A stretch of DNA of 64,000 nt from Woeseia sp034521225 (lineage in GTDB: Bacteria > Pseudomonadota > Gammaproteobacteria > Steroidobacterales > Woeseiaceae): the NCBI GenBank assembly GCA_034521225.1, contig JAXHMR010000033.1, positions 264,827-328,826 of the forward strand, written 5' to 3'. The position numbers and the translations under genes were made by a program. The notes beneath the pieces are model-generated. The model saw nothing but the letters and a program-made list of their open reading frames with translations, ran no database searches and was not told the DNA's origin. Shown here one piece after another: positions 37,017 through 46,128 of this stretch (the stretch's first letter is position 1; every line of letters starts with the position of its first letter).

Positions 37017-37955
37017 TCAGGAACTTCCAAAGCTGCGTGATATGGCCGCGACATCGCCCCGCGGCGATCGATACAGTGTACTGAATAGGGTGACGCGAAC
37101 GGTATCAACACGGACCACGACCTTCAATTGAAAGTAGTTGCTCGACTCAGCCAGTTCATTGGCGACGGCCGGCGTTACCAATGATTGGAACGACGTCCGG
37201 ACATCCGAAAACCCGGCGGCTTCGCGCTCGCCGAGCAAGCCTTCCACGTCTGCGCTGCTGATGTTCTCATCGAGCGACTGGAGGACGGCGGGCGTCGCGG
37301 TATTGACGTTGACGGCGGTACCCGCGGGCAATGCAGTGATGTGGGGAGCGAGTACCGAGAATGTCTCCCTGTCCATGCCTTCGAGTGCCGCCAGTTCGCT
37401 CGCAGTCGTCAATGTCAGGTTGGGCGGGCGATACGCCGGCGTGAAGGCAGTATAGATGCCATCCTCCGCGCCGTCCGGAAACGAGGCATCGCGGTCGCTG
37501 TCAATCCAGTCCACGGCCAGGCCGGCAAACCGCGGGTCCAGCGACAATGATCGGAGCAGCCGGCGGAATTGTTCCAGCATGTCTTCATCGGTTTTGCCGT
37601 TGCCGTCGATCAGGTTATTGATATTGAAGCGTCCCTGCAGGTCTTCGATCGTGCCGAAGACCTCACCGCCCTCGATGGGTAAACCGGGCAATTCCGACGC
37701 CCAGATTTCACCGAGATGATCGGTCTGGTTGTCCTGCAGATCCTGCCGCAATATCGAGGCAACCCAGCTCTCGGCACCGAGTGCAACCTGCATCGCCTGG
37801 TCGCGGTTCAGCAGGACCATCGTGCGTCGAACGTCGAGCGCATTGTCCCACGCGAGATTGGCCGCGACGATTGCGGCGAGCGCCGTAATCAGCATCGCGG
37901 TGATCATCGCCACACCCCGTGAAGCGCGGATCCTGACCTGGCTCGAATATCTCAC
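37017..37955 (-). CDS. gspK: Type II secretion system minor pseudopilin K
   Basis: 312 residues, GTG start overlapping the gspJ stop (GTGA). GVAMITAMLITALAAIVAANLAW replaces the usual GFTLIE motif, as is normal in GspK. It shows the calcium-binding and helical insert region LPIEGGEVFGTIEDLQGRFNINNL and AVDWIDSDRDASFPDGAEDG. Forms the tip of the pseudopilus with GspI and GspJ. Confidence 0.93.
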   Translation of the reverse strand: MRYSSQVRIRASRGVAMITAMLITALAAIVAANLAWDNALDVRRTMVLLNRDQAMQVALGAESWVASILRQDLQDNQTDHLGEIWASELPGLPIEGGEVFGTIEDLQGRFNINNLIDGNGKTDEDMLEQFRRLLRSLSLDPRFAGLAVDWIDSDRDASFPDGAEDGIYTAFTPAYRPPNLTLTTASELAALEGMDRETFSVLAPHITALPAGTAVNVNTATPAVLQSLDENISSADVEGLLGEREAAGFSDVRTSFQSLVTPAVANELAESSNYFQLKVVVRVDTVRVTLFSTLYRSPRGDVAAISRSFGSS

Positions 37956-38569
37956 GGTGCTATCTCGATCAGGCGCCGTATTTCACCTTCATTGACAAGC
38001 GTCAGTATCAGTTCGACGGCGCGCGGGCGCATACGCAGACCCAGTGGTCCCGGGCGGTCCTGTGGTGGCCATTCAGCCGACCAGGCGCCATTGTCGGTCA
38101 TAAAGCGAAACTCGAGACTTTCAATGCCATCGAGTACGTCGACTATGGCGGGCTCATTGGCCAGCGTCCGGTCGAGAACATTCCAGTAATAGCGTTGCAA
38201 TACGTCATCTTCAACGCGCCAGGCAACGCGTTGCAACGTGCCGCGGGGCATACCGGCCGGATTGTTCCAGCCCGCGCGCGTCAGCTCGAGCGCAAACCCT
38301 GTCTCGAGTGACGTGTACAGCGCCGGTCTGTAATTGTCGCCGAGTTCCTCACGAACGGGCCGTGGTGCCAGTTGCATGAAATCCTGCTCGACATAGCGCA
38401 CCGTGCGCTGTAGTGCCTGCAGCCGATCCATGCGATCGCCGAGCGTTTCTGCACCCATCAGTGTCTGGTTCAGGGTTCCGTACGCGAGCGCCGACAGGAT
38501 CGCAAAGATCGCCAGCGCAACAAGTACTTCGATCAGCGTAAACGCGCGCTCGCCGGCATGCCCCTTCAT
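37952..38569 (-). CDS. gspJ: Type II secretion system minor pseudopilin J
   Basis: 205 residues from ATG 38569, overlapping the gspI stop (ATGA). Prepilin motif ERAFTLIEVLVALAIFAILSA near residues 8-28, with Glu at +5 after the expected cleavage, and RYVEQDFMQLAPRPVRE downstream. Tip-complex component. Confidence 0.94.
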   Translation of the reverse strand: MKGHAGERAFTLIEVLVALAIFAILSALAYGTLNQTLMGAETLGDRMDRLQALQRTVRYVEQDFMQLAPRPVREELGDNYRPALYTSLETGFALELTRAGWNNPAGMPRGTLQRVAWRVEDDVLQRYYWNVLDRTLANEPAIVDVLDGIESLEFRFMTDNGAWSAEWPPQDRPGPLGLRMRPRAVELILTLVNEGEIRRLIEIAP

Positions 38570-39018
38570 TCTTCGGCTCCGGTTTCGGGCAGCGTGGTGC
38601 TCCACGTTGAGTTGGCGAGCCCGGGCATGACCGGTTCGCCGATAAACCCGGACACCGTGCGAATAGACGATTCAGCGCCTGCCAGTGAAACCTCGACATC
38701 GACGCGGTAGAGGTTTTCGACGCCGGTTTCCGAGACCGTTGCGGACCATGCCCACTCCTGCCCGGCATATAGCTCTTCACCGCTCGTTTCACTGACGCTC
38801 GGAATGACGTTGGCGAGCCGCATTTCTGCAATCTTGTTTTGCGCGATCCAGCTGGCATAGGTGCGTTGCTGCATGGCGCTGGCAGCATCGACCATCTGAC
38901 TGACCGCGGCGGCAACCGCCGCCAGGGAAATCGATACGATGGCCAGCGCAACCATCACTTCGATCAGTGTGAAGCCGGCGACGCGAGGCCTGATATCAGT
39001 CGCGGCGTTCGTCTTCAT
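38566..39018 (-). CDS. gspI: Type II secretion system minor pseudopilin I
   Basis: 150 residues from ATG 39018, 23 bases inside gspH. Prepilin leader ends in VAGFTLIEVMVALAIVSISLAA; MQQRTYASWIAQNKIAEMRL is the conserved GspI block. Initiates tip assembly with GspJ and GspK. Confidence 0.94.
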   Translation of the reverse strand: MKTNAATDIRPRVAGFTLIEVMVALAIVSISLAAVAAAVSQMVDAASAMQQRTYASWIAQNKIAEMRLANVIPSVSETSGEELYAGQEWAWSATVSETGVENLYRVDVEVSLAGAESSIRTVSGFIGEPVMPGLANSTWSTTLPETGAEE

Positions 39019-39580
39019 CACCGATCGAAATGTCGCCGCCCGCGCTGACAGTAACCTGCACGCTGCTGCGGTCGCTCGGACGGGTAAGCTGAATCTGGAA
39101 GGGTGAAATCTCACCGCTGGACAACATCAGCGCATGGGGCGCGTAGTCGGGAGCATTTTGATCGCCGGCGTCGTCGGCATCGCCTGTCGCTGCCGGTTGG
39201 GCATTGAGTTCAACGCGGCGATCCTCGATATATAGTTCGAATTCGAGACCTTCGTCCAGGGTCCGTTGCCGCAGTAATTCGTCACCCTGCATCGCGTTCC
39301 ACCGGTCCAGGAGCGGATCATGTTCGACAAATCGGTAGCCGGATTGCATGATTTCAAGTCCGAAGTCCCGGCCCTGCAACACCGCTTCGTCCGCGGCGAG
39401 TTCTATCAACGAGGTCATGCGGCGGGCTTCCTGGCGCAGCACCCGGTCGTCGCCGACGAGCCCCAGCGACAGCAGCGCAATAGAGCTGACGATGCCGACG
39501 ATAATGACCACGACGAGCAGTTCGATCAGCGTGAACGCATTGCATCGCGAAGTGCCGCAACTTTGTGGCCGGAAGACCAT
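38996..39580 (-). CDS. gspH: Type II secretion system minor pseudopilin H
   Basis: 194 residues. Short leader, then NAFTLIELLVVVIIVGIVSSIALLSLG near residues 14-40. The rest is a pseudopilin beta domain with GRDFGLEIMQSGYRFVEHD. Links the tip to the GspG filament. Ten bases from gspG. Confidence 0.93.
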   Translation of the reverse strand: MVFRPQSCGTSRCNAFTLIELLVVVIIVGIVSSIALLSLGLVGDDRVLRQEARRMTSLIELAADEAVLQGRDFGLEIMQSGYRFVEHDPLLDRWNAMQGDELLRQRTLDEGLEFELYIEDRRVELNAQPAATGDADDAGDQNAPDYAPHALMLSSGEISPFQIQLTRPSDRSSVQVTVSAGGDISIGDEDERRD

Positions 39581-39589
39581 AAGGTTCCG

Positions 39590-40027
39590 CTAATCAATAT
39601 CCCAGTTGCCGATGTCGGCATCTTCGCCTTCGCCGCCGGGGCGGCCGTCACGGCCGAACGTATAAATATCAATCTCGGAATTCTGGCCCGGATTCAGGAA
39701 CTGGTAGGGATTGCCCCACGGATCTTTCGGCAGCCGGTCAAGATAACCACCCTGTTTCCAGTTGCGGATCGACGGGTCCGCTGGTCGGGTCACCAGGGCC
39801 TCGAGGCCTTGTTCAGTCGTCGGATAGGCAAAGTTGTCAAGCCGGTAGAACTTGAGTGCATTCTCAATGCCCCGGATATCCTGCTTTGCGGCAGCCACCT
39901 GCGCATCGCCAACGCGGCCGATTACGTTCGGCGCGACGATGGCGGCGAGTATCCCGAGTATGATGACCACAACCATGATTTCGATCAGGGTAAAACCGTG
40001 TTGGCGCTGCCTGCGACTGGCGCTCAT
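39590..40027 (-). CDS. gspG: Type II secretion system major pseudopilin G
   Basis: 145 residues from ATG 40027; an in-frame GTG at 40051 is the alternative start. Cleavage motif QHGFTLIEIMVVVIILGILAAIVAPNV, then NALKFYRLDNFAYPTTEQGLEALVTRP and KDPWGNPYQFLNPGQ, the classic GspG blocks. First gene of the minus-strand operon. GspC, D, E and F are not in the window. Confidence 0.96.
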   Translation of the reverse strand: MSASRRQRQHGFTLIEIMVVVIILGILAAIVAPNVIGRVGDAQVAAAKQDIRGIENALKFYRLDNFAYPTTEQGLEALVTRPADPSIRNWKQGGYLDRLPKDPWGNPYQFLNPGQNSEIDIYTFGRDGRPGGEGEDADIGNWDID

Positions 40028-40122
40028 TCGTTGCACTTTGGGATACTCCACTGGGCCGTACCCCGGTATAGGGGGCAGGGCTTGATTGACTGGCTGTCTG
40101 AATAAACGTCAGTATAACAAAC

Positions 40123-40749
40123 ATGGGGTTAGACCAAGACGATGCAAGTCGTGTTCCGCGACTGCCGGTGCTGGCACGCGCCTGGTGGTTGCCGTTCACG
40201 ATCGGGGCATTGAGCCTTGCCGCGGAGTTGGGCGGCGAAACCGTGCGCACCGCGCTCAGGTACAGCCGGCCGGACATCGGTGCAGGAGAACTGTGGCGGC
40301 TCGCAAGCGGCCATTTGGTGCACCTTGGATGGTCGCACTTCGCCATGAACGTCACGGCCCTGCTGCTGATATGGCTGCTGGTTAGCCGGTCATTTCGCCC
40401 GTCGCAATGGCTTTTGATCACTGCGGTAGTGATGGTCGGCATAGACGCCGGCTTCTGGTTTATTGATACGCAGCTGCTCTGGTACGTTGGTCTCTCGGGT
40501 GTGTTGCACGGCTTGCTGGTAGCGGGTCTCGTCGGTACGTGGAGCCAGTCTCGTATTGAAGTTCCGCTTCTGCTGCTACTGCTTGCCGCGAAACTCGCCT
40601 ATGAGCAACTCTTTGGCGCAATGCCTGGTTCGGAAAGCTCGGCAGGCGGCGCGGTGGTCGTCAATGCACACCTCTATGGTGCCCTGGCCGGCGGGGTCGC
40701 GGCCCTGCTGGCGATCCGGTACAACGGTCGGCATCATGCACAGCTGTAG
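40123..40749 (+). CDS. rrtA: Rhombosortase (rhomboid-family intramembrane serine protease)
   Basis: 208 residues, five to six membrane helices. Catalytic Ser125 in YVGLSGVLHGLLVAG and His183 in NAHLYGALAGG form the rhomboid dyad; the GLSG-V-HG spacing is typical of rhombosortases, which process GlyGly-CTERM proteins delivered by type II secretion. It diverges from gspG across 95 bases. No Shine-Dalgarno is visible; TATAAC lies only a few bases before the ATG, so the message may be leaderless. No GlyGly-CTERM substrate is seen in this window. Confidence 0.84.
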   Translation: MGLDQDDASRVPRLPVLARAWWLPFTIGALSLAAELGGETVRTALRYSRPDIGAGELWRLASGHLVHLGWSHFAMNVTALLLIWLLVSRSFRPSQWLLITAVVMVGIDAGFWFIDTQLLWYVGLSGVLHGLLVAGLVGTWSQSRIEVPLLLLLLAAKLAYEQLFGAMPGSESSAGGAVVVNAHLYGALAGGVAALLAIRYNGRHHAQL

Positions 40750-40791
40750 TTCGCGTACACCAATTTTTATCGTCGACAATGGAGACCCGAC

Positions 40792-41727
40792 GTGACATTT
40801 GCCATTGTTTTCCCGGGCCAGGGATCGCAGTCCCCCGGCATGCAAAAATCGCTTGCCAGCGAGTACCCGGTGGTAGAGCAGACCTACCGGGAAGCGAGTG
40901 ACGTCCTCGGTCTTGATCTTTGGGCGCTGGTACAGAGCGGGCCCCACGAAGAACTGGACCGGACGTTAATCACGCAGCCCGCGATGCTGGCCGCCGGCGT
41001 TTCCGCGTGGCGCGCCTGGCAAGCCGCCGGCGGCATCGAACCTGCGATACTTGCCGGCCACAGCCTTGGCGAATACTCAGCACTCGTATGTGCCGGCGCA
41101 CTGGACTTCGCCGATGCCGTAACTCTCGTACGGCAACGTGCCGAGCTGATGCAGCAGGCAGTGCCGGAGGGCAGTGGGGGAATGGCGGCGATACTCGGGC
41201 TCGACGACGACGCGGTGATCGACGTTTGTCGCAGGGCGGCGGAAGGACAGGTAGTCAGCGCCGTAAATTTCAATTCACCCGGCCAGGTGGTCATCGCCGG
41301 CGACCGGGCCGCTGTCGAACGGGCTGTGGAACAGGCGAAAGCGGCAGGGGCACGGCGAGCCATGCTGCTGCCGGTCAGCGTACCGTCGCACTGCGAATTG
41401 ATGATTCGGGCCGCTGACAGGCTCGCACCGAAGCTTGCTGAAACACCGATTTCCCCACCGCGAGTTCCGGTGGTGAACAATGTGGATGTCGCAATTTACA
41501 AGGATGCCAGCCAGATTCGGGACGGGCTCGTGCGGCAACTCCACAACCCGGTGCGATGGGTCGAAACCGTGCAAACGCTGGTCGCGGCGGGCGCCGGATG
41601 TATCCTCGAGTGCGGGCCCGGGAAAGTCCTGACCGGCCTCCTGAAAAGAATTGACCGGAACGTGACGGGCATCGGCATCGACGACCCGGAATCTTTGCAA
41701 AAAGCCATTGACGCCAGCCAGTCCTGA
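40792..41727 (+). CDS. fabD: Malonyl-CoA:ACP transacylase
   Basis: Loads malonate from CoA onto acyl carrier protein. 311 residues, GTG start behind GGAGA. VFPGQGSQSPGM near the start, the nucleophile Ser in LAGHSLGEYSALVCAGAL near residue 92 and the catalytic His in VPSHCELM near 201. The usual upstream plsX and fabH are absent; rhombosortase lies there instead. Confidence 0.97.
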   Translation: MTFAIVFPGQGSQSPGMQKSLASEYPVVEQTYREASDVLGLDLWALVQSGPHEELDRTLITQPAMLAAGVSAWRAWQAAGGIEPAILAGHSLGEYSALVCAGALDFADAVTLVRQRAELMQQAVPEGSGGMAAILGLDDDAVIDVCRRAAEGQVVSAVNFNSPGQVVIAGDRAAVERAVEQAKAAGARRAMLLPVSVPSHCELMIRAADRLAPKLAETPISPPRVPVVNNVDVAIYKDASQIRDGLVRQLHNPVRWVETVQTLVAAGAGCILECGPGKVLTGLLKRIDRNVTGIGIDDPESLQKAIDASQS

Positions 41728-41750
41728 CCTGAAATGAGTATGGAGTGATA

Positions 41751-42507
41751 ATGACCAAGGTATTCGACAGCAAATTGCTGGATGGACAAATCGCCCTGGT
41801 AACGGGCGCATCGCGGGGTATAGGCGCCGCGATCGCGGCATCGCTGGCCGGTGCCGGTGCCATGGTTATCGGCACGGCTACCGAGCCAGCGCGGTGCCGA
41901 TGCGATTACGGAATCGCTGGGAGCGGGCGGGCGCGGTGAAGTGCTGGACGTCTCGGACACAGGCTCTGTCGATGCGTTGTTAAGCCGCATCGGCAAGGAA
42001 GACGGTGCGCCGACAATCATCGTAAACAATGCCGGTATAACGCGCGACAACCTCCTGATGCGAATGAAGGCCGAGGAATGGGACGACGTGCTGTCGACCA
42101 ACCTTTCCGGCGTCTACCGCGTTTGCAAAAGCAGCGTGCGCGGCATGGTGAAAGCGCGGCATGGCCGAATTATCAACATTGCGTCCGTTATCGGCATCAT
42201 GGGTAATGCCGGCCAGGCCAATTATGCGGCCGCCAAGGCCGGCATCATCGGGTTTTCCAAATCGCTCGCCCGCGAACTGGGCGCACGGAACATTACCGTC
42301 AACGTCGTTGCCCCGGGCTTCATCGATACCGATATGACACGGGATTTACCGGACGAGCAGCGCACGGCGTTGCTGGCGCAGGTGCCGCTCGGACGTCTCG
42401 GCCTGGCCCAGGATATTGCGGCTGCGGTGACCTTTCTTGCGTCGGATGCAGCTGCGTATATCACCGGTGAGACGTTGCATGTCAATGGCGGTATGTTGAT
42501 GGATTGA
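41751..42507 (+). CDS. fabG: 3-oxoacyl-ACP reductase (one frameshift)
   Basis: NADPH-dependent SDR enzyme of the elongation cycle. ATG at 41751 behind GGAG. NADP loop LVTGASRGIGAAIAASL near residues 16-32. One extra G near 41884 shifts the frame; without it TATSQRGADAITESLG follows. The rest is intact: NNAGITRDNLLMRM, catalytic NIASVIGIMGNAGQANYAAAKAG (Ser-Tyr-Lys) and the C-terminal ITGETLHVNGGMLMD. Length 757 bases, one more than a multiple of three. Confidence 0.94.
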
Positions 42508-42817
42508 GGCCAGGGCCAGCGTTCATGTTGTGATTTAAAACAAGGGCTTAATGCGGCGGGAGCGGCGCGGCCCGGGAGCGCGCCATGCGCGGGTTTGCCA
42601 CGGGTGCCGGCAGTTGTAGATTGCCATGGTTCTTTCACTTACAATACCGACCCACGGCAATGCCGGGGCTAGAATTATCAATGACTTACGCGTGCAAGGC
42701 GGCTCCAGCGGGTGCTGTCACGGAGCGCAGAAAGTCCTCGTCAAGGCACTCTGAGTTTCGCGGGACTAACGCGCCCGGAAAATAAAATGCAGTCACTTCT
42801 GAGGAGAAGCGAGCACT
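42508..42817 (+). other. Intergenic region fabG-acpP
   Basis: 310 bases without a supported gene. It contains a possible -10 box TACAAT at 42640-42645 with a poor -35 (TAGATT, 17 bases upstream), so acpP probably has its own promoter in addition to read-through, as in other bacteria where ACP is made in excess. GAGGAG lies before the acpP ATG. A GC-rich stem near 42560-42600 has no T tract. Confidence 0.45.
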
Positions 42818-43060
42818 ATGAGCAGTATTGAAGAACAAGTTAAGGGTATCGTCGCAGAACAACTGGGCGTCAAGGAAGAAGAAGTCACCAACAATGCCTC
42901 CTTTGTCGACGACCTGGGTGCCGATTCGCTCGATACCGTGGAACTGGTGATGGCGCTGGAAGAGGAATTTGAAACCGAAATTCCCGATGAAGAAGCCGAG
43001 AAAATAACAACGGTCCAGCAAGCTATCGATTTCGTCACTGCTCGCCGCAACGAGTCCTGA
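42818..43060 (+). CDS. acpP: Acyl carrier protein
   Basis: 80-residue acidic ACP. The 4'-phosphopantetheine Ser lies in DLGADSLDTVELVMALEEEF near residue 37. MSSIEEQVKGIVAEQLGVKEEEV is a standard start behind GAGGAG. It carries the growing acyl chain among FabD, FabG and FabF. Confidence 0.98.
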   Translation: MSSIEEQVKGIVAEQLGVKEEEVTNNASFVDDLGADSLDTVELVMALEEEFETEIPDEEAEKITTVQQAIDFVTARRNES

Positions 43061-43127
43061 TCAACGCGCGGAGCGCGGCACCAAAGCCGTGCTTCGTGGC
43101 CGAGATCGTTAGTCCGCAGGCCCTGAG

Positions 43128-44375
43128 ATGTCCGCGTCCCGGAAGCGTCGAGTCGTTGTCACTGGCATGGGGATCGTGTCCCCGGTCGGCAGCAAGCTGG
43201 AGCGGGCCTGGGACAATATCCGGGAAGGCAGCTCCGGTATTCGGCGCATTGATGTCTTCGATCCTGCCGCGTTCAGCACACAGATTGCCGGTCAGGTCAC
43301 TGACTTTGAAGTATCCGCCTATCTCGCGCCCAAGGAAGCGCGCAAGATGGATACTTTCATGCATTACGGCATTGCTGCCTGTGTCGACGCGATGGAGGAT
43401 GCGGCTCTTGAAGTAAACGATGAGAACGGGCACCGCATCGGTGTTGCGATGGGCGCCGGTATCGGTGGCCTCGATACGATCGAGCTGAATCGCAACAAGC
43501 TACTGCAGGGCGGACCGCGCAAGGTGTCGCCCTTCATTCCCGGCAGCATCATCAATATGATTTCCGGCAATGTCAGCATCATGCGCAACATTACCGGGCC
43601 GAACCTGTCGATCGTTACCGCGTGTACGACGGCGACACACTGCATCGGCATTGCCGGACGCACGATTGCCTACGGGGATGCCGACGTCATGCTTGCGGGT
43701 GGTGCGGAATATGCAACGACGCCGCTCGCTATTGCCGGTTTCTGCGCGGCTCGCGCGATGTCGACGCGCAATGACGATCCTGAAGGTGCCAGCCGCCCCT
43801 TTGACCGTGGCCGCGATGGGTTCGTGTTGAGCAACGGTGCCGGCTGCGTGATCCTTGAAGAATATGAATTCGCTCGTGCGCGCGGCGCACGTATCTATGC
43901 GGAGCTCGTCGGTTTTGGAATGAGCGGCGATGCCTTTCATATTACGGCGCCGCCCGAAGACGGGGAGGGCGCGCGCAAGTGCATGGTTGCAGCGCTGAAT
44001 GACGCGCAGGTTGCACCCGACGAGGTCGATTATCTTAATGCGCATGGCACGTCCACCCCGGTTGGTGACGTCGGCGAAACGGTCGCCATCCGGCGCGCAT
44101 TCGGAGATGCGGCAAAATCACTGGCCGTAAGCTCGACGAAATCGTGCACCGGCCATCTGCTTGGCGCGGCGGGGGCGGTCGAAGCAATTTTTTCCGTGCT
44201 GGCGATTCGCGACCAGGTTGTTCCGCCGACGATCAATCTGCACGATCCGGACCCGGCCTGTGATCTGGACTACGTACCAAACGCGGCACGCGACACGAAG
44301 GTCGATACCGTCGTGACCAATTCCTTTGGCTTCGGCGGCACGAACGGCAGCCTGGTATTCAGGGCATTGCGCTGA
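43128..44375 (+). CDS. fabF: 3-oxoacyl-ACP synthase II
   Basis: Condensing enzyme of fatty acid elongation. 415 residues. The nucleophile Cys is in VTACTTATHCIGIAGR, near residue 165. The catalytic histidines are in YLNAHGTSTPVGD and KSCTGHLLGAAG, and a glycine-rich NSFGFGGTNGSLVF ends the thiolase fold. TTATH in place of the usual SAATH is a conservative change at the active-site loop. Starts 67 bases after acpP. Confidence 0.97.
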   Translation: MSASRKRRVVVTGMGIVSPVGSKLERAWDNIREGSSGIRRIDVFDPAAFSTQIAGQVTDFEVSAYLAPKEARKMDTFMHYGIAACVDAMEDAALEVNDENGHRIGVAMGAGIGGLDTIELNRNKLLQGGPRKVSPFIPGSIINMISGNVSIMRNITGPNLSIVTACTTATHCIGIAGRTIAYGDADVMLAGGAEYATTPLAIAGFCAARAMSTRNDDPEGASRPFDRGRDGFVLSNGAGCVILEEYEFARARGARIYAELVGFGMSGDAFHITAPPEDGEGARKCMVAALNDAQVAPDEVDYLNAHGTSTPVGDVGETVAIRRAFGDAAKSLAVSSTKSCTGHLLGAAGAVEAIFSVLAIRDQVVPPTINLHDPDPACDLDYVPNAARDTKVDTVVTNSFGFGGTNGSLVFRALR

Positions 44376-44461
44376 CAGCGCTGGTGCCGGGGCCGCATTT
44401 TCAGATCCGCAACCGGTTTTCGATACTCGCCAGGCGCCGTTAATCTGGCACTATTGCAGGC

Positions 44462-45490
44462 ATGAAACGGTTGCTTAAATTTCTCGCTATCATAACCGCA
44501 GTGGGTATTGCAGTGGCGGTCGGTGCCGGGTGGTACGGGAACCGTTTGCTCGAGCAGCCACTGACGCTCCCGTCGGAGGGCGCGGCGTTCGGCATTGAGC
44601 CGGGCACAGGGCTTGCCCGGGTCAGTGAGCAGCTGTCCGTAGACGGCATCATTTCGCATCCGCGACTGTTGCGCTGGTATGGCCAGCTGAGCGGCCAGGC
44701 GGCGATCAAGGCCGGTGAATACCGTCTGGATCCGGGGCTGACGTCCAAAAGCCTGCTGCGCAAGTTCGTAGCCGGTGACGTGGAGCTGCACGCGCTGACC
44801 ATAGTGGAAGGCTGGAATGTGCGTGAGCTGTTGCAGGCACTTGCGAACCATCCGGCGCTCAGCCAGACAATGACGGATGCCGACTGGCCAGAATTGCTGG
44901 AGGCGATCGGTGCCGGCTATGACCATCCGGAAGGCCTGTTCCTCCCGGAAACCTATCATTTTCCGCGCGGCACGCCGGATCGCGACATTCTGCGGCAGGC
45001 CTATGCGTTGCTCGAGGCAGCGCTGGCCGATGAGTGGGAATCGCGCGCGACAGGGCTGCCATTGGAATCCCCGTATGAGGCCCTGATCCTGGCGTCCATC
45101 ATCGAGAAGGAAACGGGGCGGGCTGACGAGCGCGCGCGGATCGCGGGTGTTTTCGTGCGCCGTCTCGAGCAAGGCATGAGGTTGCAGACCGACCCGACGG
45201 TGATTTACGGGCTTGGCGACGAGTTCGACGGCAACCTGACCCGGCAGCACCTGCAGTCGTACACGGATTACAATACCTATCGGCGAGGCGGCTTGCCGCC
45301 CACACCCATTGCACTTGCCGGGCGCGCTGCAATTCATGCAGCGTTGAATCCTGCTGACGGCACCGAGCTGTACTTTGTCGCAACAGGCCTCGGCGATGGC
45401 AGTCACCGGTTTTCCGACACGATCGAAGAACACAATGACGCTGTCCGCGTCTATCTCCAGCGCCTGCGTCAAGCGGGGAATGGCCAGTAA
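44462..45490 (+). CDS. mltG: Endolytic murein transglycosylase
   Basis: Cleaves nascent glycan strands at the inner membrane and so sets strand length. 342 residues. One N-terminal helix (FLAIITAVGIAVAVGAGWY), then the YceG domain with FLPETYHFPRGT and the catalytic Glu in LILASIIEKETGRADER near residue 218, followed by LQTDPTVIYGLG and SYTDYNTYRRGGLPPTPI. The usual pabC between fabF and mltG is absent. Confidence 0.96.
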   Translation: MKRLLKFLAIITAVGIAVAVGAGWYGNRLLEQPLTLPSEGAAFGIEPGTGLARVSEQLSVDGIISHPRLLRWYGQLSGQAAIKAGEYRLDPGLTSKSLLRKFVAGDVELHALTIVEGWNVRELLQALANHPALSQTMTDADWPELLEAIGAGYDHPEGLFLPETYHFPRGTPDRDILRQAYALLEAALADEWESRATGLPLESPYEALILASIIEKETGRADERARIAGVFVRRLEQGMRLQTDPTVIYGLGDEFDGNLTRQHLQSYTDYNTYRRGGLPPTPIALAGRAAIHAALNPADGTELYFVATGLGDGSHRFSDTIEEHNDAVRVYLQRLRQAGNGQ

Positions 45491-46128
45491 TGCATCGCGG
45501 CCGTTTCATAACTGTCGAAGGGGGCGAGGGCGTCGGCAAGTCGACCAATATTGCCTGGCTGGCATCCTTGCTCAAGGCGCGTGGCGTGACTGTCCGGCTG
45601 ACGCGGGAACCGGGCGGCACGCCGATGGCGGAGCGCATCCGCACCTTGCTGCTCGAGCACGGCGATGAGCCATTACCGGATCTGGCCGAACTGCTGCTGT
45701 TCTTTGCGTCGCGCTCGCTCAATATTAACAACACGATTATGCCGGCGCTGGATGCCGGGGAGTGGGTGATTTGCGACCGCTTCACCGATGCAACGCACGC
45801 CTACCAGGGCAGCGGCCGGCGCCTCGACCGGTCCCGTATCGAAACACTGGCTGAGTGGGTTCATGATGGCCTGCAACCGGATCTCACGGTCCTGCTGGAT
45901 GCGCCGCCGAATGTCGGTCGAACGCGCGCCGCCCAACGCGGTGCTGCCGATCGCATGGAGTCGGAACAGGACGAATTCCACGCTCGCGTGCGCAACGGTT
46001 ACCTGCAACTCGCCCGTGACGAACCCGGGCGTTTTGCGGTCATCGACGCAAACCGCGATCTCGGCCAGATACAGGCCGCCATCAAGGCCGCTGTCGAGCC
46101 GCTGTTGTCCGCCGGTGCCGGCCCATGA
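45490..46128 (+). CDS. tmk: Thymidylate kinase
   Basis: Phosphorylates dTMP to dTDP. 212 residues; P-loop EGGEGVGKSTN near residues 9-19, RLTREPGGTPMAERIR, DRFTDATHAYQGSGR and the lid RTRAAQRGAADRME. Its ATG overlaps the mltG stop by one base and its stop overlaps holB by four. Confidence 0.97.
   Translation: MHRGRFITVEGGEGVGKSTNIAWLASLLKARGVTVRLTREPGGTPMAERIRTLLLEHGDEPLPDLAELLLFFASRSLNINNTIMPALDAGEWVICDRFTDATHAYQGSGRRLDRSRIETLAEWVHDGLQPDLTVLLDAPPNVGRTRAAQRGAADRMESEQDEFHARVRNGYLQLARDEPGRFAVIDANRDLGQIQAAIKAAVEPLLSAGAGP

Noticed and set aside
44270..45472. 400-codon minus-strand open frame
   Set aside because: Antisense to mltG and the end of fabF; no domain or ribosome site.
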